Below the pieces are notes generated by a model. The model was not told the origin of the DNA and searched no databases. It saw only the letters and a program-made list of their open reading frames with translations. Below are positions 38,996 to 49,739 of a stretch of DNA of 64,000 nt, piece by piece (position 1 is the stretch's first letter; each line of letters opens with the position of its first letter). This DNA is from Onthophagus taurus (Eukaryota; Arthropoda; Insecta; Coleoptera; Scarabaeidae): NCBI RefSeq assembly GCF_036711975.1, contig NC_091975.1, positions 14,262,501-14,326,500 on the forward strand. Reading direction: 5' to 3'. A program made the position numbers and the translations under genes.

Positions 38996-39479
38996 AGCAT
39001 TTTTTATTGCTAGAAGAGATTAACAAAGTTAGAGTTATAAATTGTAAATTTGATAAATACTTACTTGTTTTTTGAAACTAACAATTGTAGAACAACCGAA
39101 AAACATCATTACAATTAACGGATCATAAAGGATCAAGCGCAACTGGATGAATCAACGTGCGTACAAGATGTCTGACAGGTAAAACCTCTTTTATATAAAA
39201 ATAACAAGTGCGTTCTAAATTTGAAGAAAAAACTCTTGTAAGCATTGATACCAACCAAAATTATTTGGCGATCAGGAAGGTAATGCGCAAGCGTCAAAAC
39301 TTTTGCGGTGAAGCCGCCTAAATTCAAAATTGAGAATATAACATTATCAAAAAATTATAAAATTGAATCAATCTAAAAAATTTAAAAAATTTAAGACAAA
39401 GACAGACTGACAAACAGTTTAAAATCTTAAATCAGTGGTTAAAATATAAGTGGTCGGGTGACAATAGGATTACATTTAA

Positions 39480-40434
39480 TTTATTATCTCTATTTTTTAC
39501 GAACCTTGTCGTTAGCGAACAATAGAGCGTATATATTACTGAGGTTCTGAGTATCAGTTTTAAAGTTAATAGAATCCTCCGTGTAATTAATATGTACCAT
39601 TTCCAAAAAGAGTCTATTGAAATAGTTAGGTTCAGTATCAAGTATTTTAACATTATCAAAATCAAACCGGTGACCCGTGTCTGTAGCATGTTGGGATAAA
39701 GCACAAGTAGACTTTCTAAGATTGCAATCACTTTTATGTTTGGAGACCCTACGTTTCAGCCACTGATCCGTTTGACCAACATATTTGCCATTACATGCAC
39801 CACAAGGAATGCAGTAAATAACACCAGATTTTAATTGGTGTTATTGAGTGAAAAACCTTTGTAACTTGTTATCATAACAGTCAACAATCTACATATCATC
39901 CAGGGAATTTAGTACCCGTATTATTTTTTCACTTAAATTAGTGATAAAAGGAACTTTTTTATATTTGACGATGGTGTTTTGTTCATTCATCCTGCTGTTG
40001 TTAAGTTGATTATGTATATTAGATGAAAACAGAAGTTTGTTAAGTAGATTGGACGGATAACCATTGTTAATAAAAGTGTCTCTCAAAATAGTTAGATTAT
40101 CTTTAAGGAATATAGGATCACAAATCTGTGTCACTCTGTGCTTCATCGCTAAAACAGTTGATACTTTATGTCCAAAATTATGATCTGACTGAAAATGCAA
40201 ATACCTCCCCGAATAAGTTGGTTTGACATACCAATTAAAAAGAATAACATTATCTTCATTACGTATTAATCTCGTATCAAGAAAAGGAATACTATTATCT
40301 TTCTCAACCTCTATGGTAAATTGAATGCTCGGATGGAAGTTGTTAAATGATTCTAAAACTATGTCAATATCATCCCTGTGTACACCCAAAATTAAGTCGT
40401 CAACGTATTTCTTAATAAAATCAATTCTAAAGTT
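39480..40434 (-). pseudogene. Penelope-like RT C-terminus and GIY-YIG endonuclease
   Basis: The RT part has KYVDDLILGV and SIPFLDTRL, typical of Penelope-like enzymes, and runs open from 40434 to 39889. After a stop and a frame change, GVIYCIPC and KYVGQT (about 39770-39829) mark the GIY-YIG nuclease used for target cutting, followed by KHKSDCNLR and GHRFDFDNVKIL. The endonuclease and RT are not in one frame, so this copy is dead. Confidence 0.85.
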
Positions 40435-41225
40435 TGGGGTGCTAAGGGGTGCCACAGAAATGTTGGGTGACACAAAAGTTTATAAGGTTCTCAACAAAAA
40501 CCCTCTTAATAACATACAAAACAAGATTAATAATTTTATTAAAGATCAGTATGAACAGAAATTCATCAATGATGGTGAACTTAAGAGGTTAACTAAACAT
40601 AACTCTATTACTAAGGCTTACTTCTTACCTAAGATCCATAAGGACGGAATACCATTAAGACCTATCATTTCGTCTATCGGCACGGCGTCGTGTGGTTTGT
40701 CGGGATACATGGCGGATTTGCTAAGCTCAGCCTTCAGCAAGAGGACTAACTACAATATTAGTAATACTTTCGATTTTGTTAATGACTCTAAAGGTTACAA
40801 GCTTCCGCAGGATCACATTCTGATTTCACTTGATGTCGTGAGCCTTTTTACGGTTATTCCGTTGGATTTGGTCAATAAGATTGTCGTGAATAAATGGGAG
40901 TTGATTGCGTAACATTGCAGTTGGAATGAGAACACTTTTTTGTCGGGTTTGAAGTTGATTTTTGATACCTCCATTTTCACTTATAATAACGTAGTATACC
41001 ACCAGGTTGAAGGTACCCCGATGGGCTCAAAAATTTCTCCGGTCTTAGCCTTACTTGTTATGGATTTTGTAATTGATGAAGTTTTAAAATTAAACAATAC
41101 AAACTTTAGAATTGATTTTATTAAGAAATACGTTGACGACTTAATTTTGGGTGTACACAGGGATGATATTGACATAGTTTTAGAATCATTTAACAACTTC
41201 CATCCGAGCATTCAATTTACCATAG
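40435..41225 (+). pseudogene. Penelope-like RT N-terminal half
   Basis: Motifs FLPKIHKDG and PLRPIISSIG (about 40620-40680), SLDVVSLFT (about 40830), GTPMGSKISPV (about 41010) and YVDDLILG (about 41130) mark a Penelope-type RT. A stop at 40910-40912 splits the frame. It ends at 41225 in the middle of the RT, joined directly to a Polinton polymerase fragment. Confidence 0.87.
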
Positions 41226-41672
41226 AGTTACATGGATACGGATAGCTTCACCGTTCTAATTAATTCCAATGATGTTTATACAGATGTAAAATTAAATTTA
41301 AATAAATTTGACACGTCTAACTACAGTCCTGATAATCAGTTTGACGTCCCGTTACAAAATAAAGCGGTTTTAGGTCTCATGAAGGATGAGAATTGTGGTG
41401 AAATTATGGAAGAATTTGTGGGTTTAAAATCCAAAGGTGTAAAGAAGGCTGTCGTGAAACGTAAAATTACTTTTGAAAATTATATCGAATGTTTAAATTC
41501 TAAAGCCGTTTTGTTTAGAAAGCAATTATCGTTTAGGAGTTTTCATCACATAATTTTTACTATGTTACAAAATAAATTGGTTCTTTCACCAAATGATACC
41601 AAGCGATGTATTTGTAATGATGGGATTGATACATTAGCTTGGGGTCATCATAGTATTCATAATAGCGTTTAA
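41226..41672 (+). pseudogene. polB: Polinton DNA polymerase B, C-terminal fragment (second lineage)
   Basis: Starts at motif C (YMDTDSFTVL), runs through NKAVLGLMKDENCGEIM and GVKKAVVKRKITFENY, and ends with the typical LAWGHHSIHN. It is close to the polymerases at 55786-59774 and 62161-64000 and not to the A/B lineage. It lacks ~14 residues before GVKK seen in relatives. The Penelope sequence at its left edge truncates it. Confidence 0.9.
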
Positions 41673-42225
41673 TCACTCTAAAAGTAAAATTATTAAATTA
41701 TTAAATTTCATTAAATTATTAAATTGCATTGTTACATCATCAACATTTAATGTGTAAGGTTGTTTTATCACAGAGTTTAATCACTCCGAAAGTAAAATGT
41801 TAATAAATTTTTTTAAAACATTTTAAAACTATACTATTGTTTTTGATTCTCTTTTCTAGTAATTAAGTCTGCGAAGCAAATATTAATAAATTTCTTTCTT
41901 TTTTTGTTTTTTATTTCTTTTTTGTTCTTCTTTTGCGAAGCAAATATTAATACATTTTTTTCTTTTTTTGTTTTTTATTTCATTTTTGTTCTGTTCAACT
42001 GCTAAGCATTAAACTGAAAAGGTTTCGGTGGTTCGGTGGTTTATTGACTTTAAAGTTTCTAGATTTCTCCTTGCAGCTATCAGTTCAATTCCTATAACAA
42101 GTAAGTATTATATATATTCCGTTAAGTTACACCACCGAAACCTTTTTTTATATTAATTGTATCTTAATTCTATAACGTCGCATGAATTTTTTTAAATTTA
42201 CGCGGGCCATCTATCGCCCATCAGG
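41673..42225. other. AT-rich region with a short tandem repeat and a perfect inverted repeat
   Basis: GCGAAGCAAATATTAATA with a T-rich tail is repeated at about 41872 and 41935. AAAAGGTTTCGGTGGT (42017-42032) is perfectly inverted at 42131-42146. No gene. Confidence 0.8.
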
Positions 42226-42435
42226 CCACCGCTAGGTGGGCGCGCGTCGTCTATCTACCATGCGAGTTCCACCACCCCATGACGCTACTTCCACCATCTA
42301 CCGCTAGGTGGCGTCCCATGAAGTAGGCAACCAACATAGCGTTAGTTCCGCTATCCGCCGCTAGGTGGTGCCCCACGAGCCAGGCAACCAACATGACATG
42401 CTTTTAGTTTCACTGCACACCACCAGATGGCGCCA
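42226..42435. repeat. Four spaced CTCF-like motifs
   Basis: CCACCGCTAGGTGGG (42226), CCGCTAGGTGGCG (42301), CCGCTAGGTGGTG (42357) and CACCAGATGGCGCCAC (42420) recur about every 55-75 bases in loosely repeated sequence. They resemble the CCASYAGRKGGCGC CTCF-binding core. Actual binding is not known. Confidence 0.55.
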
Positions 42436-42654
42436 CGTGCATTGAATTTTGAATTTCCGCGCTGTGACGTCACTTCCTGCGCGCGCACGCGCAGACGTCA
42501 CAGGGGGATTGGGGGATTAACTTCCGCTCCAGAACTCTCATTTTTATACTACTCACTTGTATTGTATAATACAATTGTACACTTTTACAATTTTCCGGGG
42601 GGGATCAAGCCCCGTGCCGCCGAGTGTGGGGGGGGCTCAAGCCCCGCAGCCCCC

Positions 42655-42995
42655 CCGTAGTCGGCGCCACTGATTACACCATTCATAGCAATCAGAAAAA
42701 GGGCCACGCTTAAAGTAGAACCCTGAGGAACGCCATTTTCCAACAAATGCTCCGATGAGATCCCATTCATTAACTAGGATGGCAACACCACCATTAGCTC
42801 TTAGAATTTTTGGAAAATCTTTCCTATAACTAGAGTATCCTTTGATGGAATAGGGCTGCCCAGGATAAGATGGGTTTCTTGCAAGCATACAGGGGAATAT
42901 CGATTTAGCAACAACTTCAAATCACAGTCCACTGATATTATTAATATGCTGATAATAGCATCACTTAAGTCCACTGGATTTTTGAAAATGGTCAC
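42655..42995 (-). pseudogene. Non-LTR retrotransposon fragment (endonuclease joined to RT)
   Basis: On the minus strand an apurinic-type endonuclease piece (VCLQETHLILG near 42890, NGGVAILV near 42790) runs almost directly into the RT motif ENGVPQGSTLSVALFLIAMN (about 42690-42745), so most of the element is deleted. Jockey/I-like by motif style. Frames are shifted. A C/G-rich low-complexity stretch (42597-42660) flanks it. Confidence 0.7.
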
Positions 42996-44198
42996 AATAT
43001 TCTATTGTTATTAATTAATTGTTATTGTTATCGATTATTATCGTTACTAGTTGCTATAGTTACTGTGTTATTGATTTTAAATGTTAACCTTAAAATTACT
43101 TTGAAACAATTAAAAGCAGATAACTTGGAAACCAGTAGACTTAGACAATGTAAGCAAGAGTACCTTTTTTGTGCAGAATTGAAAACTCCTTTAGATTTCT
43201 GGTTCTAATTCACCATACCTTAACTGACAAAATAGTCATGACTTGATATCTCAAACGTACAGTGTGTATCTAGCGCCCTCTACAAGTAATCACAAAACAA
43301 ATATCAAATTCGTATTTCTCATGTTCGAAAACATCTAACTACCAAATTTTATCTTAATAGTACCAAAACCTTCAAAATTATCAAGAAATTTCGAAATAAA
43401 AATTTAACTTTCAACACCCTGTGTTAAAAACCATCGACATTTGTATAAGACATGTTAGGTTAAATCGTCATATTTTGGTGTCTAGTGTCTCCGGTATTCG
43501 GATTTCCCATTCTTTCTGACTCACCCTGTATATTGCTGATTTTGATTTAGTTTTTTTTGTGTTTTTTATTCTGTCTTTTCGCTTTTCGAAACAATTGAAG
43601 CATTTTATGAAAGTATTTACACTTCCGCACGTGTTTTTGTATTACATCTGGCCAATTTTATACCTGTTTATCTGAAACCCCACCTTTTCTAACCCTGTTT
43701 GAACCACAAAGACCGCAGTTCTACATTTGGTTTCAAAAGTTTAAGATCTTTACCCTATAACAAAGAATATTAATTTTTGGTCGTATTAAAAGTTTTTGTA
43801 CACCTCAAATTTATCGAGAATGTTTAACATCTTTTTTAATACCTAAACAAATTGACGGTAAGTATGTTTTCTAATAATGTTTTAATAGTATTTAGTTGAT
43901 TTTAACTTTTCATTTTTAATATGAATTATTTTCATTAATTATTCTCATTAATTTTTAATGTCCTCTGAAATAAGTTTTGTTCAATATATTATAATGTTTA
44001 ATTATGAAAAACGATAAATTCGTATAGCACTACAAGCACCGAAAACATAAATAAATAAACATTTTCATCATCTAAATACAAGAAAAATATCTTTATTTTT
44101 TACCACACTAATTCAAATACACAACCCGTTTCCAAAAATTTTTTCGGATATCTCCCATCGTATAGCCTACACAATACCTACGAAGCATGGCTATTCGC
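42996..44198. other. AT-rich sequence without recognisable genes
   Basis: Only short open frames. A CACCCTGTATA motif near 43533, common at the ends of insect mobile elements, suggests old repeat debris. Confidence 0.6.
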
Positions 44199-44510
44199 TC
44201 CGTCACACCTGAAACATAAGGAAGGCAGGTAAAACCAGCTGGTGTCGTACTTACCGAGTCATCCTTCTGTTTGCGTGGTTTGGTGGCTCGTCGGATATCT
44301 CCCATCGTATAGCCATTCTTCGTAGGTATTATGTATGCTCGTCGGATATCATCCATCGTATACCCATGCTTCGTAGGTATTCTGTACACAATACCACGCA
44401 AACAGAAGGATGACTCGGTAAGTACGACACCAGCTGGTTTTATCTGCCTTCCTTATGTTTCAGGTATGACGGAGTGAATTGCGAGGTGTCTGAAGAAGAA
44501 TGATATCGTG

Positions 44511-44840
44511 GTACGGTACGATACAGTCAGCAAAATAAAAAACGCTCTACCGATAACCAAAGACAAATTAACCCCATTAAAGGGAGCAGGAGTATACCGG
44601 CTATCGTGCAGTTGCGGAAATATTACGTTGGCCAAACTGGACGTAACATCGAATGCCGCATCTGCAGTCGCAGAGCATTGCCACAAAGGAGGACACAGCA
44701 TAGAGTTCGAGAAAACCAAAGTGCTAGCAAGAAACGGACATTACTTCCAAAGATTGACGAGAGAGGCGATAGAGATTCATCGACATGGGAATAACATGAA
44801 TAGAGAAGATGGTTCAGCCGCACATGGGAGATGCTAGTTA
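44511..44840 (+). pseudogene. GIY-YIG endonuclease of Penelope-like element
   Basis: GAGVYRLSCSCG (about 44586-44621) and, after a one-base shift, YYVGQTGRNI (about 44618-44650) form the GIY-YIG signature. Then the frame returns for GHSIEFEKTKVLARN and EAIEIHRH, with the conserved Glu. Two frame changes make it non-functional. It is a distinct family from the element at 38891-40434. Confidence 0.8.
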
Positions 44841-44973
44841 ACTCAACGAAGCCTTCTCCACCCGGATTTGACAAAAACAACTTAGTTGACAATTAGACAC
44901 TAATTAGTTATTAATTACCTTATCATGTATTTATTGTCAAATTTTAACCGAATTCGTCACTTCGAACTTGTTT

Positions 44974-45008
44974 CTGAAGAAGGTTGCAACATTGCATCCG
45001 AAACGTCA
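44974..45008 (+). ncRNA. Hammerhead-ribozyme-like motif (Penelope 2)
   Basis: CTGAAGA, then a small stem (GG and TGC pairing with GCA and CC around AACATT), then GAAACGTC: the CUGANGA...GAAA order of a minimal hammerhead, at the expected place 3' of a Penelope-like endonuclease. Confidence 0.45.
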
Positions 45009-45469
45009 AACATTTTTCAAAAAACGCTCTGCTTAACCCGAAAGTTTCTAGGTCTAGTGTTAGTTTTAGATTAATTAATACCGGCCGTGAAAGCCTTCCT
45101 ATTTAGATTCTATTGTTCTTTCTTTTGCGTTCGTAAGTTGTCTCAAGGTTAAACCTACTCTTTCCCCTCAATAAGAAGGACCATATAAAGTAGTTAAAAA
45201 GTTTGAGAAATATTTTATTTCTCGCAACAACAAAGAAGTAACGGTTAACATCGATCGCTTACAACCAGCGTTTTTTCTAAACAATAATTGTTGTAACGCC
45301 ATCAATGACAGTTGCAATATACCTCATTTTAAAAAGAAAAAAGTTCATTTCAATTTTAGTTTAAACAGTCTTTCTATTAATTGATGTTGCTGTTGGTTCG
45401 TTTGTTTTTCTTTGAGAGTGGGACTAATGTCAATGTCATCTGTTTATCGCCGGATAAGGTCTTATGGGC

Positions 45470-46125
45470 TACGTTTATATTGTCCATTTTTATGTCTTCC
45501 TCTTACGCCACTTCACCGTCTACGCAGACTAGAATGGAGCAACGAAAGAGCGAATTGGGCGCAAGAATGGCATCGAATTGTGTTTAGTGACGAGTCCCGA
45601 TTTTGCTTGTGGGCCCACGATGGTCATAGGAGGGTCAGACGGATGCGTGGAAAACGTAAAAACTCATACAAGGAGTGATGATATGGGGTACAATATGTTA
45701 CGGTAGCAGTTCATCCTTTGTCTTCATTGATGACAACTTAAACGCCGCTCGTTATATTGCCAATGTGCTAGAACCCGTTGCTCTTCCATATCTTCAGGAG
45801 CTGGAAAATCCCATTTTCCAACAGTATAATGCGCGCCCTCATACGGCAAGAGCTACAACACGTTTTTTGGAAGAAGCTAACATTGCCGTCCTCCCATGGC
45901 GTGCTCGGTCTCATGATTTGTCGCCTATTGAATATGTATGGGATGAGATCGGTAGGCGACTGGGTAATTGACCACACCCTCCAGGTAAATTACACGATCT
46001 CCGGCTACGGATTCAAGAGGCTTGGGTTGATATAGTACAGGCAGCTATAGATCCCGTGATTGATAGCATGCCACGCCGACTAAACGAGTGCATTACAAAT
46101 CGTGGCGGAGCAAGTAATTATTGAA
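45470..46125 (+). pseudogene. Tc1/mariner transposase remnant
   Basis: VFSDESRFCLWAHDG (first catalytic Asp, about 45580), VMIWGTICYG, NPIFQQYNARPHTA (about 45806) where the second catalytic Asp is replaced by Tyr, and HDLSPIEYVWDEIGRRL (third acidic residue, about 45912). Frameshift near 45665 and stop at 45969-45971 before the C-terminal region (about 46060-46120). No terminal repeats found. Inactive. Confidence 0.85.
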
Positions 46126-47042
46126 AATAAACTTTTTAGTAAATTAATTTTTGAATAAAATTCTACCGCAATTTTAAATAAAACAATAATAGTAAAAGCC
46201 ACTGACATTTAAACGTTAAAATATTTCTGAAAATAATTGCAAAGCCTACTAAGGTTTTATCATTAAAAATTCATTCCAAATTTCGATTAATAACCCTACA
46301 GCTTAACAGTTAGTGTTTGCTTAATTATTCTTTATATCAAAAATTATTAAATTTTCGATGAACATTAGAGAGACAAAAAAGTTTTAGAATAGGTGTGCCC
46401 TATTATGAGCTTAACTTATTCCCCAAATTTCATTTTCCTGGTGTTTATAGTTCTCGAGAAAAATAATTAAAACAAAATTTTTCGCCATTTTTGGAGGGGC
46501 GTAGCTCCCCAAGGAAGCTGAAGTCGCCCATAGTTCATATAAGAAAGTACCCCTAATATTCGTTAAAGAATCGCCTCCTGAAGGTTGGGAACATCATTCA
46601 GATACACCCTGTATATTAATATAGTGATTATTCTGTGCTTTCGGTAAGTAATTTTGGGGAGCCCGATTGCGGTTTTAGAATTGAAAAAAAATTTATACGC
46701 TTTTACCTCGTCAATTAAGTATTTTGAAATTTTAAATCTAGCACCAACCTACATTGTCGTTTTATTTAATTCTTTTAATCAAGTATTTTATTAAATACTT
46801 GATTAAAAGAAATTCATAATAAACCGTTTAAATAGGCTGTGTAGACGTATGACTGCTGTTCAAGCCGCATCTATTAGTAAATATCTATGGTCAAGGACAC
46901 TTTTATTTTAAAACTGTTGGTAGCCTTGCAAGAATTACGCACAAAGACGCTTACCGGAGTTGTAGACATATTATTTTCCGATCTCAGATATAGTGTTGTA
47001 GTGGTGTTTTCACAGTTTGTTATAATAAAGTCTTGATTAAAA
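46126..47042. other. No gene seen
   Basis: AT-rich sequence with a palindrome AATCAAGTATTTTATTAAATACTTGATT (spans 46779-46806) and a CACCCTGTATA repeat-end motif near 46612. The last ~100 bases are probably the 5' leader of the following exon. Confidence 0.6.
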
Positions 47043-47402
47043 ATGGCTTTACTAGCAGAAACTAATGAGAGAATTAGAAGAATGGAAGCGGTAATGCTCC
47101 GCTGGGAACTGCCTTTTCAACAAGTATTCGGTCAGAGAATTTATGGACCTCCGAAATCATTTAACAATAATCCACCTCCGACAGGGTGTGAAATATTCGT
47201 TAGTAACATTCCTAGAGATGTCTTCGAAGATGAAATCATCACCTTGTTCGCTAATATAGGTAATTTGTACCAAGTGAAGTTTATGATGGAATATTCTGGA
47301 ATGAATCGTGGATTTGCTTACGTCTTGTTCTTGGATCACCAATCCGCTCTATATGCTATTAAGAAATATCATGGGTATTTAATTAAAAACGAACATAGGT
47401 AA
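47043..47402 (+). CDS. First coding exon of an A1CF/RBM46/DND1-type RNA-binding protein
   Basis: ATG at 47043 opens 119 codons ending at a consensus donor (CATAG|GTAAGA). FGQRIYGPP followed by GCEIFVSNIPRDVFEDEI, MMEYSGMNRGFAYVLF and AIKKYHGY is the start and first RRM of the family that includes A1CF, RBM46/47 and DND1, which bind mRNA 3' regions and act in editing or the germline. RNP2 (IFVSNI) and RNP1 (MNRGFAYV) are both present. The next exon is not found in this window, so the gene is either long-introned or broken by the element just downstream. This is the only likely host gene here. Confidence 0.75.
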   Translation: MALLAETNERIRRMEAVMLRWELPFQQVFGQRIYGPPKSFNNNPPPTGCEIFVSNIPRDVFEDEIITLFANIGNLYQVKFMMEYSGMNRGFAYVLFLDHQSALYAIKKYHGYLIKNEHR

Positions 47403-48132
47403 GAAACCAGCTTATTCTTGGTATTAGTATGAAAATATTTTTAAAACATTGGTCATTATGTTGTAACGTTCGTTTTGAGCATTTAAGGCTGTTCGACCGT
47501 TTCGTGGGAATAAATTCGTTGAAAGAGAAACGAAAGTTCAAAAAAGGATAGCATATATCGGTATGACAACTCCTCTGCTTTTCTATTGGTCGAGATCAGT
47601 TGTTAAAATTTTTTTTGTCATTAGTCATTAAACAGATGTAAAGAAGAAATAACCTCTCCCACCCCGACCGGCGAACTTACAATATTTAGACAAATAAATA
47701 TATGAATCGATGTATTTCTATTTCCTCCATCTAATTATGCAATAATTTTAAATTTCTCCACTTTAGTTTACGAAGAAAACAAAAAATAAAAAATTAACTT
47801 TTTGCAAATTTCAGACGTTGATACCTCCGTTAATACTGCAAATTCCCGTGTGATCTTTACACTAATAATTTCCTCCAGTGTTTCTTAAATTTGCTCCATC
47901 GTTTTTTTTAACAAAAGATGCATTAAATTTTTTGTATACAATATCTTGTTGTATGTATGCAGATCCTTAGACGTTGTGCGCATGCACGGAATACGTCTAC
48001 GCGGGTTATTCTAAATGGCGGTAAATGGCAGGTTTACCGATTTTACAGACTTATTAAGTGTGATAACTAGTTCTCTTTCGCCGATGAAAAAACGAATCCC
48101 AAGCTCTACAGCGGTTATGCTATTCATCATTT

Positions 48133-48579
48133 TTGCAACAGTATTGTAGGAATGGCGTGAATAATAGCTTATATTTGAACCGTGGCTATATATTAAAATC
48201 TGTTTTTCAAATAGAAAGTAATATTATTGACTGCAACACGAACATAACATTCTTGTTCACACAACTAATGGAGGTTTATGGATATATTAAAGAACAATAT
48301 TCGTGCTTGAAATGTCAAGAACATCAAGTATTTCATAAAATTGCAATTTCTATTCCAAATTTAAGTATTGTATGGAATTACAATTATTCAAACCTTGTAG
48401 AGTCAATTAATAATTATTTACGAACAGAAATATACCCATGTCATAAATGTGGAAATAATTCAACTAGAAATTACCTGTTGGGGGCATATCTGTGGATTGA
48501 CACTGAGGTTGCATACAAAAATTCAAGCTATGCGAAGACCTTCATTTTTAGCCTAATCAGAACAGACTTAATTTATTGA
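48133..48579 (+). CDS. Cysteine-motif protein carried inside the DNA transposon
   Basis: 148 codons from a TTG/CTG-type start with no obvious ATG until later; two C-x2-C pairs (YSCLKCQ and YPCHKCGN) about 60 residues apart could bind one zinc. LLGAYLWIDTEVAY follows. The spacing recalls zinc-finger inserts of ubiquitin-protease-like domains in other elements, but I do not recognise the family with confidence. It may be a captured gene fragment. Confidence 0.45.
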   Translation: MQQYCRNGVNNSLYLNRGYILKSVFQIESNIIDCNTNITFLFTQLMEVYGYIKEQYSCLKCQEHQVFHKIAISIPNLSIVWNYNYSNLVESINNYLRTEIYPCHKCGNNSTRNYLLGAYLWIDTEVAYKNSSYAKTFIFSLIRTDLIY

Positions 48580-48830
48580 AACGAGCAAAAATACAAAAGA
48601 AAAAGTGCTATCTACTTACAGAGAAACAATACTATTTATTATAAACATTAATTGTTATGTTTTTACATTTCAAAACACTTATTCCAGATGAGTAAACATG
48701 TTGAAACTGACAATTCAAAATTGACAATAATCATTTCAAAATATTTTTGTAAATGTCAAATAGATTTTTTTAAAGAAATTGATTTTTTAGTAATTTTTAG
48801 CAGTTGTAGATAAAATGCTGTATATCACAC

Positions 48831-48934
48831 GTGGGCTAGAGCATAATTACAGTACTCGTGTGATTACACGACTCGGTCTACGACCTCGTCGTGCAATTCT
48901 CCACACTCGTACTGTAATTATGTTTCTAGCCCAC
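48831..48934. repeat. Imperfect palindrome in the DNA transposon
   Basis: GTGGGCTAGA...ATAATTACAGTAC is mirrored by GTACTGTAATTAT...TCTAGCCCAC around a CG-rich centre. Confidence 0.85.
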
Positions 48935-49739
48935 TTGTAATATAAATAACTATTACATTTCATGCCATTTAGAATAACACGCCCAAATGTATTCTGCGCA
49001 TGCGTACAAAGTCCAGGCATCTGCACACAACAAGATATTGTTTACAAAAAATTTAATGCATATTTTGTTAAAATAACGACGGAGGAAATTTAAGAAACAC
49101 TGGAGGAAATTATTGGTGTAAAGATCCCACGCGAATTTGCAGTATTAACGGAGGTATCAACGTCTGACATTTGCAAAAAGTTAATTTTTTATTTTTTGTT
49201 TTCTTCGTAAACTAAAGTGGAGAAATTTAAAATTATTGCATAATTAGATGGAGGAAATAGAAAAATATCGATTCATATATTTATTTGTCTAAATATTGTA
49301 AGTGCGCCGGTCGGGGTGGGGGAGGTGAAGAAATGTGTACTATAATTATATTAAATGTTTTTATCGCGTAATCCAATGCATCTGAATTAAAAATTTTTTT
49401 TTAAACCTTTATATTCTCTTATATTAAAAATTTGAATAATTTGATAATTTTCTTATTTTTGTTTTTAATATATATTATACGAAGAAGATAATCATAAGAA
49501 ACATTTTTTCTAAAACTTATTATCTCTATCAATCATATAATTCCTACAACTAAATACTCATTCAATAATATTACTATAATCAAAAATGATAACCAATACA
49601 CACATTTTTTTCAAAATCATAAAAATAATTTCAGATAAAATTTTATTGGTGAAAAATGTCATAAATATTCAGATATAGTTAAAGAAATCGAGAAAAATTA
49701 CAACAATAACATTATAATGGTTGTTTAATAATTTTATTT

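Larger units (their letters stand above)
38891..40434 (-). mobile_element. Penelope-like element, 3' part, inverted
   Basis: Minus strand carries the RT C-terminal half (39889-40434), a GIY-YIG endonuclease (about 39480-39830) and a 3' tail with a hammerhead-like motif (38959-38995). It meets a plus-strand piece of the same element at about 40434, making an inverted duplication of the YVDD region. Frames are broken. Confidence 0.85.
44199..45060 (+). mobile_element. Penelope-like element 2, GIY-YIG end
   Basis: An inverted repeat of ~85 bp (44199-44282 and 44391-44475) and three short CGGATATC...CCATCGTATA repeats precede a GIY-YIG endonuclease and a hammerhead-like 3' motif. The RT is absent. 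Confidence 0.7.
47651..49326. mobile_element. DNA transposon with ~365-bp terminal inverted repeats
   Basis: 47653-48019 is inverted at 48964-49325 with few mismatches. GAAGAAAT flanks both ends (47643-47650 and 49327-49334), an eight-base duplication of the hAT/P-element type. Inside are one open frame and a hairpin (48831-48934). No transposase is seen, so it is non-autonomous. Confidence 0.88.

Noticed and set aside
44108-44401. 97-codon minus-strand frame with repeated YTMGDIRR
   Set aside because: The repetition is a direct result of short DNA repeats at the Penelope end, not a protein domain.
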